Positions 22,990 through 31,327 of a stretch of DNA of 64,000 bases are shown piece by piece. The notes under the pieces were generated by a model. The model was not told the DNA's origin, did no database searches, and was given only the letters and a program-made list of their open reading frames with translations. How positions within the stretch are numbered: position 1 is the stretch's first letter; each line of letters begins with the position of its first letter. Position numbers and translations under genes: made by a program. The DNA is from an uncultured Prevotellaceae bacterium (GTDB taxonomy: Bacteria > Bacteroidota > Bacteroidia > Bacteroidales > Bacteroidaceae): the NCBI GenBank assembly GCA_902774815.1, contig CACYJV010000002.1, positions 80,373 through 144,372 of the forward strand, in the 5' to 3' direction.

Positions 22990-24074
22990 TGTAGTTCCAT
23001 CAATATTTGCACAATACGCTCAGCCGTACGGCCATCCCAACGGTCGGGCAATGCGCCTTGTTTCCATTCGCCATGGACCATCCTTCCAACCATCTCTCCC
23101 AACAGTTGAGCATCCTCTCCGACGAGTTCGTTGGTACCTACCTTCACCGTCTCAATGTGTTCGGTATAGCTGTTCAGCGTGATGCATGGCACACCATTGA
23201 ACGTAGCCTCTTCGGCCACATTGCCTGAGTCGGTGATGATGCCGTGGGCATGAGCCGTCAGCCACCCGAACTCCAGATAGCTGAGAGATGGATGAAGGAT
23301 GAAAGATGAAGGATGAAGGTCGGCCAGCAATTCGCCTACCACCTTGGCTGCCTCGCCACGCAACGGAGCTATGATTGGCATGCCCTGTGCGTTCTCGATC
23401 ATCGCCTCAAGCATGCGCTTAAGGTTCTCGCGGTTGGCCATTAGCGCCTTGCGATTCAACGTAAACACAAGGTAGGGAGCCTCCTCCAGTTGGGGGAAGT
23501 TGGCGGGTGCTTTCAACCTATTTCTATTAAACCGCAGCGTATCCATGAGGATATTGCCCACGGTATATATCTTCGACAGTTCGGCACCCTCGCGTGTGGC
23601 AATCGAATTGGCCCCCATGCCAGCAGTAAACAGGAGGTCGGAGAGTCCGTCGATGACAAGGCGGTTGATTTCCTTCGGCATCTTGATGTCGAAGGAACGA
23701 GTGCCTGCCACAAGGTGAGCCAGACGGATGCCTTGCTTCTTTGTGACGATGGCTGCCGCCATGGTCGAGGCAAGGTCGTCGACGACTATCACTACGTCGG
23801 TCTTATGCTCCTGAAGATAGCGCTCAAACGCCGACATCACCTGCCCGGTGAGTTCGTTCAGGTTCTCGCACACCACATTGAGGAATACTTGTGGCGGTGC
23901 AATCTGAAGGTCGTCGAAGAGCGACGGCTCCAGCGTTGGGTCATCCTTACTGCCTGCATACACCAAGGTATAGTCAATGTCGCGACCATGTGCCTTGGCA
24001 TTATCGATGGCCCTGACAATGGGAGCCACCTTGATGAAATTCGGGCGTGCGCCCGCTACGATACAGATATTCAT
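22986..24074 (-). CDS. wecB: Non-hydrolysing UDP-GlcNAc 2-epimerase
   Basis: Protein of 362 residues that interconverts UDP-GlcNAc and UDP-ManNAc for surface polysaccharide. N-terminal GARPNFIKVAPIVRA is the UDP-binding start. Other features are VVDDLASTMAAAIVTKKQGI, LVAGTRSFDIKMPKEINRLV, the substrate-binding ITDSGNVAEEATFNGVP near 285 and NSYTEHIETVKVGTN. Residues 248-262 (LHPSSFILHPSL) are encoded by a 7-bp repeat run (GATGAAG units at 23288-23330). They lie in the loop where relatives have a short segment ahead of the SYLEF strand. Lacking other polysaccharide genes nearby, the end product is unknown. Confidence 0.93.
   Translation of the reverse strand: MNICIVAGARPNFIKVAPIVRAIDNAKAHGRDIDYTLVYAGSKDDPTLEPSLFDDLQIAPPQVFLNVVCENLNELTGQVMSAFERYLQEHKTDVVIVVDDLASTMAAAIVTKKQGIRLAHLVAGTRSFDIKMPKEINRLVIDGLSDLLFTAGMGANSIATREGAELSKIYTVGNILMDTLRFNRNRLKAPANFPQLEEAPYLVFTLNRKALMANRENLKRMLEAMIENAQGMPIIAPLRGEAAKVVGELLADLHPSSFILHPSLSYLEFGWLTAHAHGIITDSGNVAEEATFNGVPCITLNSYTEHIETVKVGTNELVGEDAQLLGEMVGRMVHGEWKQGALPDRWDGRTAERIVQILMELQ
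23288..23330 (-). repeat. 7-bp repeat run translated inside wecB
   Basis: GGATGAA/AGATGAA units on plus (TTCATCC on minus) form about five tandem copies. The reading frame passes through without a stop. Confidence 0.8.
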
Positions 24075-24704
24075 GATTAGGATTTACAATTTTGCGACCA
24101 CGGATGTCACGGATGAAACCCGATGACACAGATTATAATTTTCAATTCTCCATTTTCAATTTTCAACTTGCGGCTTGCCGCACTGTATTGCCCACAGATT
24201 TCACAGATTTAATGATTCACTATTAACTCTTTTCTTTGCCTGCAAAGTTAATGAAAAAAAATGAATATACCATGAAAAAAGCAAAAACTTTCATCTTGTC
24301 CTGTACCTATTTGGCACAAGAAGTGATGGATAGAAGATTGCTTTACTTAGGTAACTCAACAACTTTATTAAAGTGATGCGATAATCTTGCTAAAGTAAAG
24401 TCCTTTGATTTCGATGCTTTCAAACCATAAACCCATAGGAACAATCCTACAAAAGCATAGACTTACACCAAAGAAAGCATTGAGTTCTAGGGTAGAAAGC
24501 ATTGAGTTCTAGGGTAGAAAGCATTGCTTTTGCAGGTCGGAAGCAATGGTATAGAGAGACCATCGCAATGCTTTTGTGGAATAACTCGATAGCAAAAATG
24601 ATTTTGCGACAATGGAAACAAGTCCGAAAGCCGTTATGTTTCTATTCGGTATTTATTGCAAATAATTCAGTAAATAACGAAGATAAATACACGAGGAATT
24701 GGAC
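24075..24704. other. Long intergenic region with dispersed repeats
   Basis: No gene is supported here. It contains a CACGGATGTCACGGATG-like run at 24101-24117 and an ATTTTCAATTTTCAACTTGC-type motif with GCGGCTTGCCGC at 24145-24181. CACAGATTTCACAGATT lies at 24192-24208. A TAACTTTG box on minus (24243-24250) could start the wecB transcript. A 22-bp tandem repeat lies at 24473-24526. The stretch 24530-24704 shows nothing recognisable. Confidence 0.6.
24473..24526. repeat. 22-bp tandem repeat, 2.5 copies
   Basis: GAAAGCATTGAGTTCTAGGG plus TA is repeated at 24473-24494 and 24495-24516, with a partial third copy to 24526. Confidence 0.9.
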
Positions 24705-24965
24705 TCAACGCCACAGGCGGAGGCCAAGGAAGACGCGGAGGCGCCTGTCAATGTCGAAGTTGGAGCCCGAAAGGTTGCCACGCAACTTCAGCGTCAGCCG
24801 TTCACGTGGACGTCCGATGTAGGCAGTGTCGTAGTCACCACTGAAATAGCGGGCCGTTATCAGGCTGTCGATACGCTTGCGCACAACTTTATCGTGCGAC
24901 TGTGCCACGACAGGCTCAGCCACGACGAGCAGCAGTAAGAACGACAGTATTCGTTTATAGTTCAT
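24705..24965 (-). pseudogene. N-terminal remnant of a DUF4421-like outer-membrane protein
   Basis: An 86-codon frame starts with a good signal peptide (MNYKRILSFLLLLVVAEPVVAQ). It continues RKRIDSLITARYFSGDYDTA and RPRERLTLKLRGNLSGSNFD, which resembles the start of DUF4421 outer-membrane proteins of Bacteroidota, usually over 300 residues. It then ends abruptly in an Arg/Leu-rich tail (RRLRVFLGLRLWR), probably from dispersed-repeat sequence. No continuation of the barrel is visible in any frame downstream, so I read it as a 3'-truncated gene remnant. The family identification is from memory of its N-terminal pattern. Confidence 0.6.
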
Positions 24966-25020
24966 GGTCGAGAGTTGGAAAGGCTTTTGTTACTTTCTGC
25001 TGCAAAGATAATCAAAAAAT

Positions 25021-25057
25021 AAGGAATCTCCACCCATTTAGGGCAAGAAGATTCCTT
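25021..25057 (-). terminator. Terminator downstream of the cupin gene
   Basis: AAGGAATCT (25021-25029) and AGATTCCTT (25049-25057) form a 9-bp stem. On minus it is followed by ATTTTTTG, and on plus by TTTCTTTTTG, so it may work in both directions. Confidence 0.75.
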
Positions 25058-25111
25058 TTTCTTTTTGTCAACAGGCGAACTTCAGTCGCCCAGAATGAGC
25101 AGCCAATGCCC

Positions 25112-25567
25112 TTACCACTTCAGTGCATCCGGCAGAATGACTCCATCGGTCATAGGACTATCGGCCTCGGTGAAGGCATTAGCCTTATACTGGATGCAAA
25201 GCATCGTGAGGTCGCTGCTGCCAGTGTTCTTCAAGGCACGCTTGCCATCGGGAGCCACACGGATGATGGTGCCTTCGCTGACGGGGAATATCTCGCCATC
25301 AACCTGATAGTGGCCTTCGCCACGGAGGATGATGTAGAGCTCCTCGTGAGTCTTGTGGGTGTGCAGGAAACCACTATCCTGACCGGGCACTAACGTCTGG
25401 AACGACAGTTCGCTACCCGTTGCGCCAACAGCCTGTCCGGCAAACACCTTTCCGCGAATCACCATATCGGGTCCCATGGGCAGTTCGTGCTCAATAATCT
25501 CACTCACAGCGCCTACGCTGACAGCACTGTAATTCTTACCTGATGCAATTTTCTTGATTTCTTTCAT
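25112..25567 (-). CDS. Cupin-domain protein
   Basis: Small cytoplasmic protein of 151 residues. A single cupin barrel carries the first metal motif in HTHKTHEELYIILRGEGHYQ (His-69 region, with Glu) and a weaker second motif near APDGKRALKNTGSSDLTML, where the usual His is replaced. It may bind a metal or a small ligand; the reaction is unknown. It is transcribed away from an HxlR regulator 236 bases off, and HxlR proteins commonly control their divergent neighbour. Confidence 0.85.
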   Translation of the reverse strand: MKEIKKIASGKNYSAVSVGAVSEIIEHELPMGPDMVIRGKVFAGQAVGATGSELSFQTLVPGQDSGFLHTHKTHEELYIILRGEGHYQVDGEIFPVSEGTIIRVAPDGKRALKNTGSSDLTMLCIQYKANAFTEADSPMTDGVILPDALKW

Positions 25568-25637
25568 GTCGGTTGTTTTTTTTATAAGAATGCGATGGCC
25601 GCATTCATAATGGGATTAAATAACTGTTTTGTCGATG

Positions 25638-25669
25638 CAAAGATACGAAAAAACTGCCATCCCTGCAAG
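25638..25669 (-). promoter_or_regulatory. Promoter of the cupin gene
   Basis: On minus, CTTG (25666-25669), a 20-nt spacer and TATCTTTG (25638-25645) fit the Bacteroidota promoter with one -33 mismatch. The 5' leader would be about 65 nt. Confidence 0.65.
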
Positions 25670-25763
25670 TAGTTTCGCAAGGTGCTCATAGTTACCAAAT
25701 GGTTAGAAATGTTCAAAATCAGATTGTTGACAAGTTGCTTTTAACTGAGATTAACACTCACCA

Positions 25764-25795
25764 TTTGGCTTATTGGTAACTATTTGCTACCTTTG
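25764..25795 (+). promoter_or_regulatory. Promoter of the HxlR-type regulator
   Basis: TTTG (25764-25767), a 20-nt spacer and TACCTTTG (25788-25795). The ATG lies 8 nt beyond the -7 box. This decides against the in-frame GTG at 25795, which overlaps the box. Confidence 0.8.
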
Positions 25796-25803
25796 TGGGC
25801 GTT

Positions 25804-26160
25804 ATGGCAGATCTGCAAGCAGGATATTTAAGTTGTCCTATCCGACAAGTGATGAGCCGCTTCGGCGACAAGTGGTCGATGCTGGTCCTCTACTCGCTTT
25901 CACAAAGCGAAACGGGCGTGTTGCGTTTCAACGAATTGCGTCGACTGATGACTGACTGCTCGCAAAAGATGCTTTCACAAACACTGAAACGTCTGGAGCA
26001 GAGCAACTTGGTGCATCGCGAAGTGTATGCCGAGGTGCCGCCACGCGTAGAATATTCGCTGACGGCGACTGGACTTTCGCTTATGCCTGCCCTCACTGGG
26101 CTCATCGACTGGGCTTTGCTTCATTTCGACGATGTGGTAACCAAGCAGATAAAGAGATAG
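25804..26160 (+). CDS. HxlR-family winged-helix regulator
   Basis: Protein of 118 residues from ATG 25804. It shows the HxlR pattern: the N-terminal Cys in YLSCPIRQVMSRFGDKWSML (a possible redox sensor), the recognition-helix region RFNELRRLMTDCSQKMLSQT and the wing VYAEVPPRVEYSLTATGLSL. It probably forms a dimer. It sits between the divergent cupin gene and the aldo/keto reductase 35 bases downstream, either of which could be its target. The promoter's -7 box ends 8 nt before the ATG, so the mRNA may have nearly no leader. Confidence 0.92.
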   Translation: MADLQAGYLSCPIRQVMSRFGDKWSMLVLYSLSQSETGVLRFNELRRLMTDCSQKMLSQTLKRLEQSNLVHREVYAEVPPRVEYSLTATGLSLMPALTGLIDWALLHFDDVVTKQIKR

Positions 26161-26195
26161 ATAATCGAGAACCATCATGCAAAAACAAACTGAAC

Positions 26196-27566
26196 ATGAA
26201 AGAACCTAATGACAACAGCCGCAGAGAATTCCTGAAGAAACTCGGCATAGGCACAGCCTCAGCCGTGGGACTTATGGTACTGGAACCATTGAGAGCGTTG
26301 GCCGAACCCCAGCCATCATCACCCAACCCCCATCACCCATCACCCAACTCACATCACCAGACACCCAACACGATGACCTATCGCGTCAATCGCCACTCGG
26401 GCGACAAGGTATCGTTGCTAGGTTTTGGCATGATGCGCCTGGCGAAGAGTCAGGACGAAGTGAACCGAATGGTCGACTATGCCCTGGAACACGGCGTGAA
26501 CTACTTCGACACGGCTCCTGCCTATGGTGCCTCTGAAGACGTAACGGGCAAGGCCCTGAAGCGCCATCCGCGCGAATCGTTCTTCATTGCCACGAAGATG
26601 TCGAACCAACGACGCAACATGCAGAGTCTGGAAGAGTCGAAGAAGATGTACTACCGCTCCTTCGAGCGCCTGCAGGTGGATTACATCGACTACTATCTGC
26701 TACACTCCGTGGGCGGCAGCGGCATGGACGATTTCCGTCCACGATTTCTCGACAATGGTTTGCTTGACTTCCTGCTCGAAGAACGCAAGGCTGGCCGCAT
26801 CCGCAACCTGGGCTTCTCGTACCACGGCAACGTGGAAGTGTTCGACTGGCTGCTTGATCATCAGGAACAATACCACTGGGACTTCGTGCAGATTGAGCTG
26901 AACTACGTGGACTGGCGCCACGCTTCGTTGGGCAACGGCGGATGGAAAAAGGATGCCGATGCCGAATACCTCTACAACAAACTGGAGAAAACGGGCGTTC
27001 AGGCCGTCATCATGGAACCGCTGTTGGGCGGTCGTCTGGCCAATATACCTGAGGAGTTCAGCGATCAACTGAAGGCTGTGCGTCCGCAGGACTCACCTGC
27101 CACATGGGCATTCCGCTGGGTGGGCTCGCTGCCCAACATCCTGACGACGCTGAGCGGCATGTCGCGCATGGAGCATCTGGAGGAAAACGTCAAGACTTTC
27201 TCGCCCCTGGATCCCTGCACCGAACAGGAGAATGCCCTGTTGGCGCGCATCGCCGACGGCATGAGTGGCTATCCCACCATTCCCTGTACCGCTTGCAGCT
27301 ACTGCATGCCTTGTCCCTATGGGGTGAACATCCCCGGCAACTTTGCTTACTACAACGATGCAGTGAACAAGAAGTTGCTTCCGCTGCCCGATAAGTCGTC
27401 GAAGGACTACGAGAAGCGCCTCGCTGAGTTCAGAAAGGGTTACAAAAAAGCCATCGACAAGAAGGCTTGGGCCTCGCAATGCATGGATTGCGAGGTGTGC
27501 CTGAAGAAGTGTCCGCAGCAAATCCGCATCCCTAACCAGATGGAACGCATCGTAGAGCTGCTATAG
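26196..27566 (+). CDS. Tat-exported aldo/keto reductase with ferredoxin-type C-terminus
   Basis: Protein of 456 residues. The N-terminus has a twin-arginine signal (SRREFLKKLGIGTASAVGLM). Residues 38-59 (SSPNPHHPSPNSHHQ) are encoded by ATCACCC heptamer repeats and sit just after the likely cleavage site ALA. The aldo/keto reductase barrel follows (LLGFGMMRLAKSQDEVNRMV, YFDTAPAYG with the catalytic Tyr, DYIDYYLLHSVGG with His). The C-terminus carries two cysteine clusters, CTACSYCMPCPYGVNIP and CMDCEVCLKKCP, probably binding 4Fe-4S clusters. It resembles periplasmic redox enzymes of Bacteroidota with unknown substrate. It lies 35 bases after the HxlR gene. Only two bases separate its stop from the converging glmS stop. 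Confidence 0.9.
   Translation: MKEPNDNSRREFLKKLGIGTASAVGLMVLEPLRALAEPQPSSPNPHHPSPNSHHQTPNTMTYRVNRHSGDKVSLLGFGMMRLAKSQDEVNRMVDYALEHGVNYFDTAPAYGASEDVTGKALKRHPRESFFIATKMSNQRRNMQSLEESKKMYYRSFERLQVDYIDYYLLHSVGGSGMDDFRPRFLDNGLLDFLLEERKAGRIRNLGFSYHGNVEVFDWLLDHQEQYHWDFVQIELNYVDWRHASLGNGGWKKDADAEYLYNKLEKTGVQAVIMEPLLGGRLANIPEEFSDQLKAVRPQDSPATWAFRWVGSLPNILTTLSGMSRMEHLEENVKTFSPLDPCTEQENALLARIADGMSGYPTIPCTACSYCMPCPYGVNIPGNFAYYNDAVNKKLLPLPDKSSKDYEKRLAEFRKGYKKAIDKKAWASQCMDCEVCLKKCPQQIRIPNQMERIVELL
26301..26371 (+). repeat. ATCACCC heptamer repeats translated in the aldo/keto reductase gene
   Basis: CATCACCCAACCCCCATCAC and following units are the reverse complement of the RGGTRAT repeat at 8374-8642. This orientation has no stop codons, unlike the plus orientation of the intergenic arrays. 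Confidence 0.82.
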
Positions 27567-27568
27567 CC

Positions 27569-29416
27569 CTACTCCACCGTCACGCTTTTTGCAAGATTAC
27601 GTGGGCGATCGACATCCTTCCCTTTGCAGACGGCTATGTGATAGGCCAAGAGCTGCAAGGGGATGGATGCTATTAAGGGTTGGAAACACTCAAGTGTGTC
27701 GGGCAGCTCAATGACGTGGTCGGCCAGTTGGCTGATTTGCGTGTCGCCTTTTGTGACGAGAGCCGTGACACGTCCGCCGCGGGCACGCACCTCCTGGATG
27801 TTGCTGATGACCTTTTCGTATAGCTTATCACGTGTAGCGATGACAAAAACAGGCATCTCGGAGTCAATAAGTGCAATGGGACCATGCTTCATTTCGGCAG
27901 CCGGATAGCCTTCGGCATGGATGTATGAGATTTCTTTCAGTTTCAATGCCCCCTCCAATGCCACGGGATAATTATAGCCACGACCCAGGTAAAGGCAGTT
28001 CTTGGCATAGGTAAAGATGGGAGCCAGACGTTCTATTTGTTCATTTGTCTTCAGTGCTTGCTCCATCTTTTCAGGAATACGTGTCAACTCTGCCACCATT
28101 TCCCCGTATAATTCGTCGCTGACCGTGTGCAACTCGCTGGCCAAGCATAGGGCAAGCATCGAGAGGACTGTCACTTGTCCCGTAAATGCCTTGGTTGAGG
28201 CAACTCCAATTTCCGGTCCTACGTGGGTATAGACACCCGTTTGTGTCTGTCTGGGAATACTGGCACCAATGGCATTGCAGATGCCGAAGACAAAGGCGCC
28301 GGCCTTACGTGCCAGTTCAACGGCCGCAAGGGTGTCGGCCGTCTCGCCACTTTGAGAGATGGCAATGACGATGTCGTCGGAATAGATGACGGGATTGCGG
28401 TAACGGAATTCAGAGGCATATTCCACTTCAACAGGAATACGGCACAGACTTTCAAGCAACTGCTTGCCTATCAGTCCTGCATGCCAGCTGGTTCCACAGG
28501 CCACGATGATGATTCGACGTGCGGCCTTCAGCTGCTTACCATAGTCAATGACGGAAGAAAGTGTGATGCGTGTGCCCTCTACGTTGATGCGTCCACGCAT
28601 GCAGTCGCGAAGACAACTGGGTTGCTCGAAGATTTCCTTCAACATGAAGAAAGGAAAGCCGCCCTTTTCCAGTTGTCCCAGCGTCACGTCAATCTGCTTG
28701 ATCTTTGGGTGTTGCGCTTCATTCTCTGTGTTCACGACCTTTAGTTCCTTGCCCAGCTGCAGTACAGCGATGTCGCCATCGTTCAGATAGACCACCTTGT
28801 CGGTATATTCGGCAATGGGACTGGCATCTGAAGCCAGATAGAAGTCGCCATCGGCTCCCAACCCCACGACAAGTGGCGAACTCTGGCGAGCGCAGACAAT
28901 CGTATCGGGATGTTCGCGGTCAAGAATGGCAATAGCATAAGCACCGATGACCTGCCGCAGCGCTACTTGTACCGCTTCCAACAGCGACAATTCATTGCTG
29001 AGCATGATGTGTTCAATGAGCTGTACTAGTACTTCCGTGTCGGTAACGCTTTTGAACGGTATGCCCCGACCTATGAGTTTTTCTTTCAATGACAGATAGT
29101 TCTCAATGATGCCGTTATGGATGAGTGCCAACCTACCTGATGCAGAGTAATGGGGATGGGCATTGGTGCTGTTGGGCTCTCCATGAGTTGCCCAACGAGT
29201 ATGGGCGATGCCTGCACAGCCCGATGTGTCTTTATCTTCGCAATAAACCTCGAGATCAGCTACTTTACCTTTTGACTTATAGACGTTCAAGCATCTTTGC
29301 TCGCTGATAAGTGCCACACCGGCACTGTCGTAACCACGGTATTCAAGTCTCTGAAGTCCCTTGATCAGAACGGGATAGGCATCCTTTGTGCCTATGTAAC
29401 CTACTATTCCACACAT
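27569..29416 (-). CDS. glmS: Glutamine-fructose-6-phosphate aminotransferase (isomerising)
   Basis: Makes glucosamine-6-phosphate, the first step toward UDP-GlcNAc for peptidoglycan and LPS. It has 615 residues, the normal length. The class II glutaminase domain starts with the catalytic Cys after Met (MCGIVGYIG) and includes HTRWATHGEPN. Two SIS domains follow, with CGTSWHAGLIGKQL, SQSGETADTLAAVELARKAG, STKAFTGQV and EGALKLKEISYIHAEGY. The C-terminus AKSVTVE matches the catalytic tail. It lies 6 bases after pyrG on the same strand, so both are probably cotranscribed; both consume glutamine. No glmS ribozyme is evident. Confidence 0.97.
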   Translation of the reverse strand: MCGIVGYIGTKDAYPVLIKGLQRLEYRGYDSAGVALISEQRCLNVYKSKGKVADLEVYCEDKDTSGCAGIAHTRWATHGEPNSTNAHPHYSASGRLALIHNGIIENYLSLKEKLIGRGIPFKSVTDTEVLVQLIEHIMLSNELSLLEAVQVALRQVIGAYAIAILDREHPDTIVCARQSSPLVVGLGADGDFYLASDASPIAEYTDKVVYLNDGDIAVLQLGKELKVVNTENEAQHPKIKQIDVTLGQLEKGGFPFFMLKEIFEQPSCLRDCMRGRINVEGTRITLSSVIDYGKQLKAARRIIIVACGTSWHAGLIGKQLLESLCRIPVEVEYASEFRYRNPVIYSDDIVIAISQSGETADTLAAVELARKAGAFVFGICNAIGASIPRQTQTGVYTHVGPEIGVASTKAFTGQVTVLSMLALCLASELHTVSDELYGEMVAELTRIPEKMEQALKTNEQIERLAPIFTYAKNCLYLGRGYNYPVALEGALKLKEISYIHAEGYPAAEMKHGPIALIDSEMPVFVIATRDKLYEKVISNIQEVRARGGRVTALVTKGDTQISQLADHVIELPDTLECFQPLIASIPLQLLAYHIAVCKGKDVDRPRNLAKSVTVE

Positions 29417-29422
29417 AATGTA

Positions 29423-31042
29423 TTATGATGTTTTTGTACAAGATTTAATAAATGAAATGAACAATGGATGCGGACTCAGCACCGTGGAGGAGTATTCGGG
29501 ATGGAACTGTGTACCGATATACCAGCGCAATGCGGGAATCTCAACGATTTCGACCAGGTTTGCCTCTGGGTTGATGCCGACACAGTTCATCCCATTTTCC
29601 TCCAGTTCATCCTGAAATATATTATTAAGTTCATATCGATGGCGATGTCTTTCGCTTATCAACGTCTGTTCGCCATAAGCCAGCCAAGTTTTGCTGCCAC
29701 TTACGAGTTCACAGTTATAGGCACCGAGCCGCATGGTACCGCCCATCAGCTTGACGTTCTTCTGCTCTTCCATCAAGTCAATGACAGGGTGTGTGGTCTC
29801 CGCATCCATCTCACTGCTATTGGCATCCTGAAAACCAAGTACGTTTCGGGCAAATTCAATGACCATCATCTGCATGCCAAGGCAAATGCCGAAGGTAGGA
29901 ATGTCTTGGGTGCGGCAGTATTCGGCTGCAACGATCTTGCCTTCTATGCCTCGCTGGCCAAAGCCTGGGCAAATGACAACGCCAGCCATGCCCGACAACT
30001 TTTGGGCTACGTTCTTGCGAGTGATATACTCACTGTTGACGAAATGCGCATGCACCTTTTTGTTGTTATAGACACCGGCATGGTCAAGACTTTCGAGAAT
30101 ACTTTTATAGGCATCCTGCAGGTCGTACTTCCCGACAAGAGCAACATCGATCTTCTCCGTGGCCTTTTTCCTCATGTCAAGAAAGGTCATCCACGAAGCC
30201 ATGCCGTTTGCCTCGCCCGACGAATTGTTCTGGGTGGGCTCTCCCATCTTCCTGAGTACGATAGTGTCTAATTTTTGCCGGCGCATGTTGACTGGCACCT
30301 CGTAAATACTTGGCAGATCCTGACTCTGGATGACCGCCTCGACATCTACATTGCAAAAGTGTGCCACCTTCGCACGCAGCTCATCGCTCAGATGATGTTC
30401 CGTACGCAGGACCAAGACATCAGGCTGGATGCCAAAACCCTGCAGTTGTTTCACACTCATCTGTGTCGGTTTCGTTTTCAGTTCGCCTGCTGCAGCCAAA
30501 TAAGGCACGTAGGTCAGATGAACATTCAAGGCCCTTTGCGGCCCCAGTTCCCACCGAAGCTGACGAATGGCCTCAAGAAACGGTTGGCTTTCGATATCTC
30601 CGATGGTGCCGCCAATCTCTGTGATGACGAAATCCAGTTCCTGTTTTGTCGCATTCAGCAGGATGCGATGCTTAATCTCATCAGTAATATGCGGCACGAC
30701 CTGTATGGTCTTTCCCAAATAGTCGCCTCGTCGTTCGCGCTCTATGACGCTCAGGTAGATACGCCCGGTAGTGACACTGTTGTCGCGTGTGGTTTCAATA
30801 CCCGTAAACCGCTCGTAGTGACCAAGGTCAAGATCGGTTTCCATACCGTCGGCGGTGACATAGCACTCGCCATGCTCATACGGGTTGAGCGTCCCTGGAT
30901 CGATATTGATGTAAGGATCAAACTTCTGGATGGTTATTCTGTAGCCATGTGCCTGCAACAGTTTCCCCAGCGATGCTGAGATGATGCCCTTGCCCAATGA
31001 TGAAGTGACGCCACCTGTAATGAAGATATATTTTGTTTCCAT
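29423..31042 (-). CDS. pyrG: CTP synthase
   Basis: Makes CTP from UTP, glutamine and ATP. Normal length of 539 residues. The synthase domain opens KYIFITGGVTSSLGKGIISA (P-loop-like) and includes DPYINIDPGTLNPYEHGECY and EIGGTIGDIESQPFLEA. The C-terminal glutamine amidotransferase domain has VICPGFGQRGIEGK, the nucleophile FGICLGMQ and the His/Glu end GTQFHPEYSS. The gene precedes glmS in the same transcription unit. A minus-strand TAACTTTG box lies 28 nt before the ATG. Confidence 0.97.
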   Translation of the reverse strand: METKYIFITGGVTSSLGKGIISASLGKLLQAHGYRITIQKFDPYINIDPGTLNPYEHGECYVTADGMETDLDLGHYERFTGIETTRDNSVTTGRIYLSVIERERRGDYLGKTIQVVPHITDEIKHRILLNATKQELDFVITEIGGTIGDIESQPFLEAIRQLRWELGPQRALNVHLTYVPYLAAAGELKTKPTQMSVKQLQGFGIQPDVLVLRTEHHLSDELRAKVAHFCNVDVEAVIQSQDLPSIYEVPVNMRRQKLDTIVLRKMGEPTQNNSSGEANGMASWMTFLDMRKKATEKIDVALVGKYDLQDAYKSILESLDHAGVYNNKKVHAHFVNSEYITRKNVAQKLSGMAGVVICPGFGQRGIEGKIVAAEYCRTQDIPTFGICLGMQMMVIEFARNVLGFQDANSSEMDAETTHPVIDLMEEQKNVKLMGGTMRLGAYNCELVSGSKTWLAYGEQTLISERHRHRYELNNIFQDELEENGMNCVGINPEANLVEIVEIPALRWYIGTQFHPEYSSTVLSPHPLFISFIKSCTKTS

Positions 31043-31070
31043 TATACGAAGTACTAATGTCTTTCGAGTG

Positions 31071-31101
31071 CAAAGTTATTACAAAATGAAACAATAGAAA
31101 A
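31071..31101 (-). promoter_or_regulatory. Promoter of pyrG-glmS
   Basis: On minus, TTTT (31098-31101), a 19-nt spacer and TAACTTTG (31071-31078). The -33 box has one mismatch. Confidence 0.6.
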
Positions 31102-31254
31102 GAATACCATATTATTAAATACAATAAATAAATAGGAGGGTTACGAATAGAAACTATATACACTACAATTCTTCCGGATCGAAACACATTTCGTTAAAAA
31201 CGTTGCAAAATGAAAGCGACCTGCTAAAAAGTTGATAAAAATAAAAGAAAAAGT

Positions 31255-31286
31255 TTTGTGTTTTTGACTTGCTGTTTGTAACTTTG
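31255..31286 (+). promoter_or_regulatory. Promoter of dapF-dapL
   Basis: TTTG (31255-31258), a 20-nt spacer and TAACTTTG (31279-31286), 41 nt before the dapF ATG. Confidence 0.82.
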
Positions 31287-31327
31287 CGCTTTGAATAGTA
31301 AAAAGACTGATCAAACATAAGACTCCC

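Noticed and set aside
24502-24822. Plus-strand frame in the repeat-rich gap
   Set aside because: Low-complexity and basic composition, no start signal, and it overlaps the DUF4421-like remnant.
27569-29600. glmS ribozyme upstream of or within the glmS unit
   Set aside because: Only 6 bp separate pyrG and glmS, and no ribozyme core is visible.
29468-30979. Plus-strand open frames opposite pyrG
   Set aside because: They are antisense to a fully conserved gene and show no family signatures.
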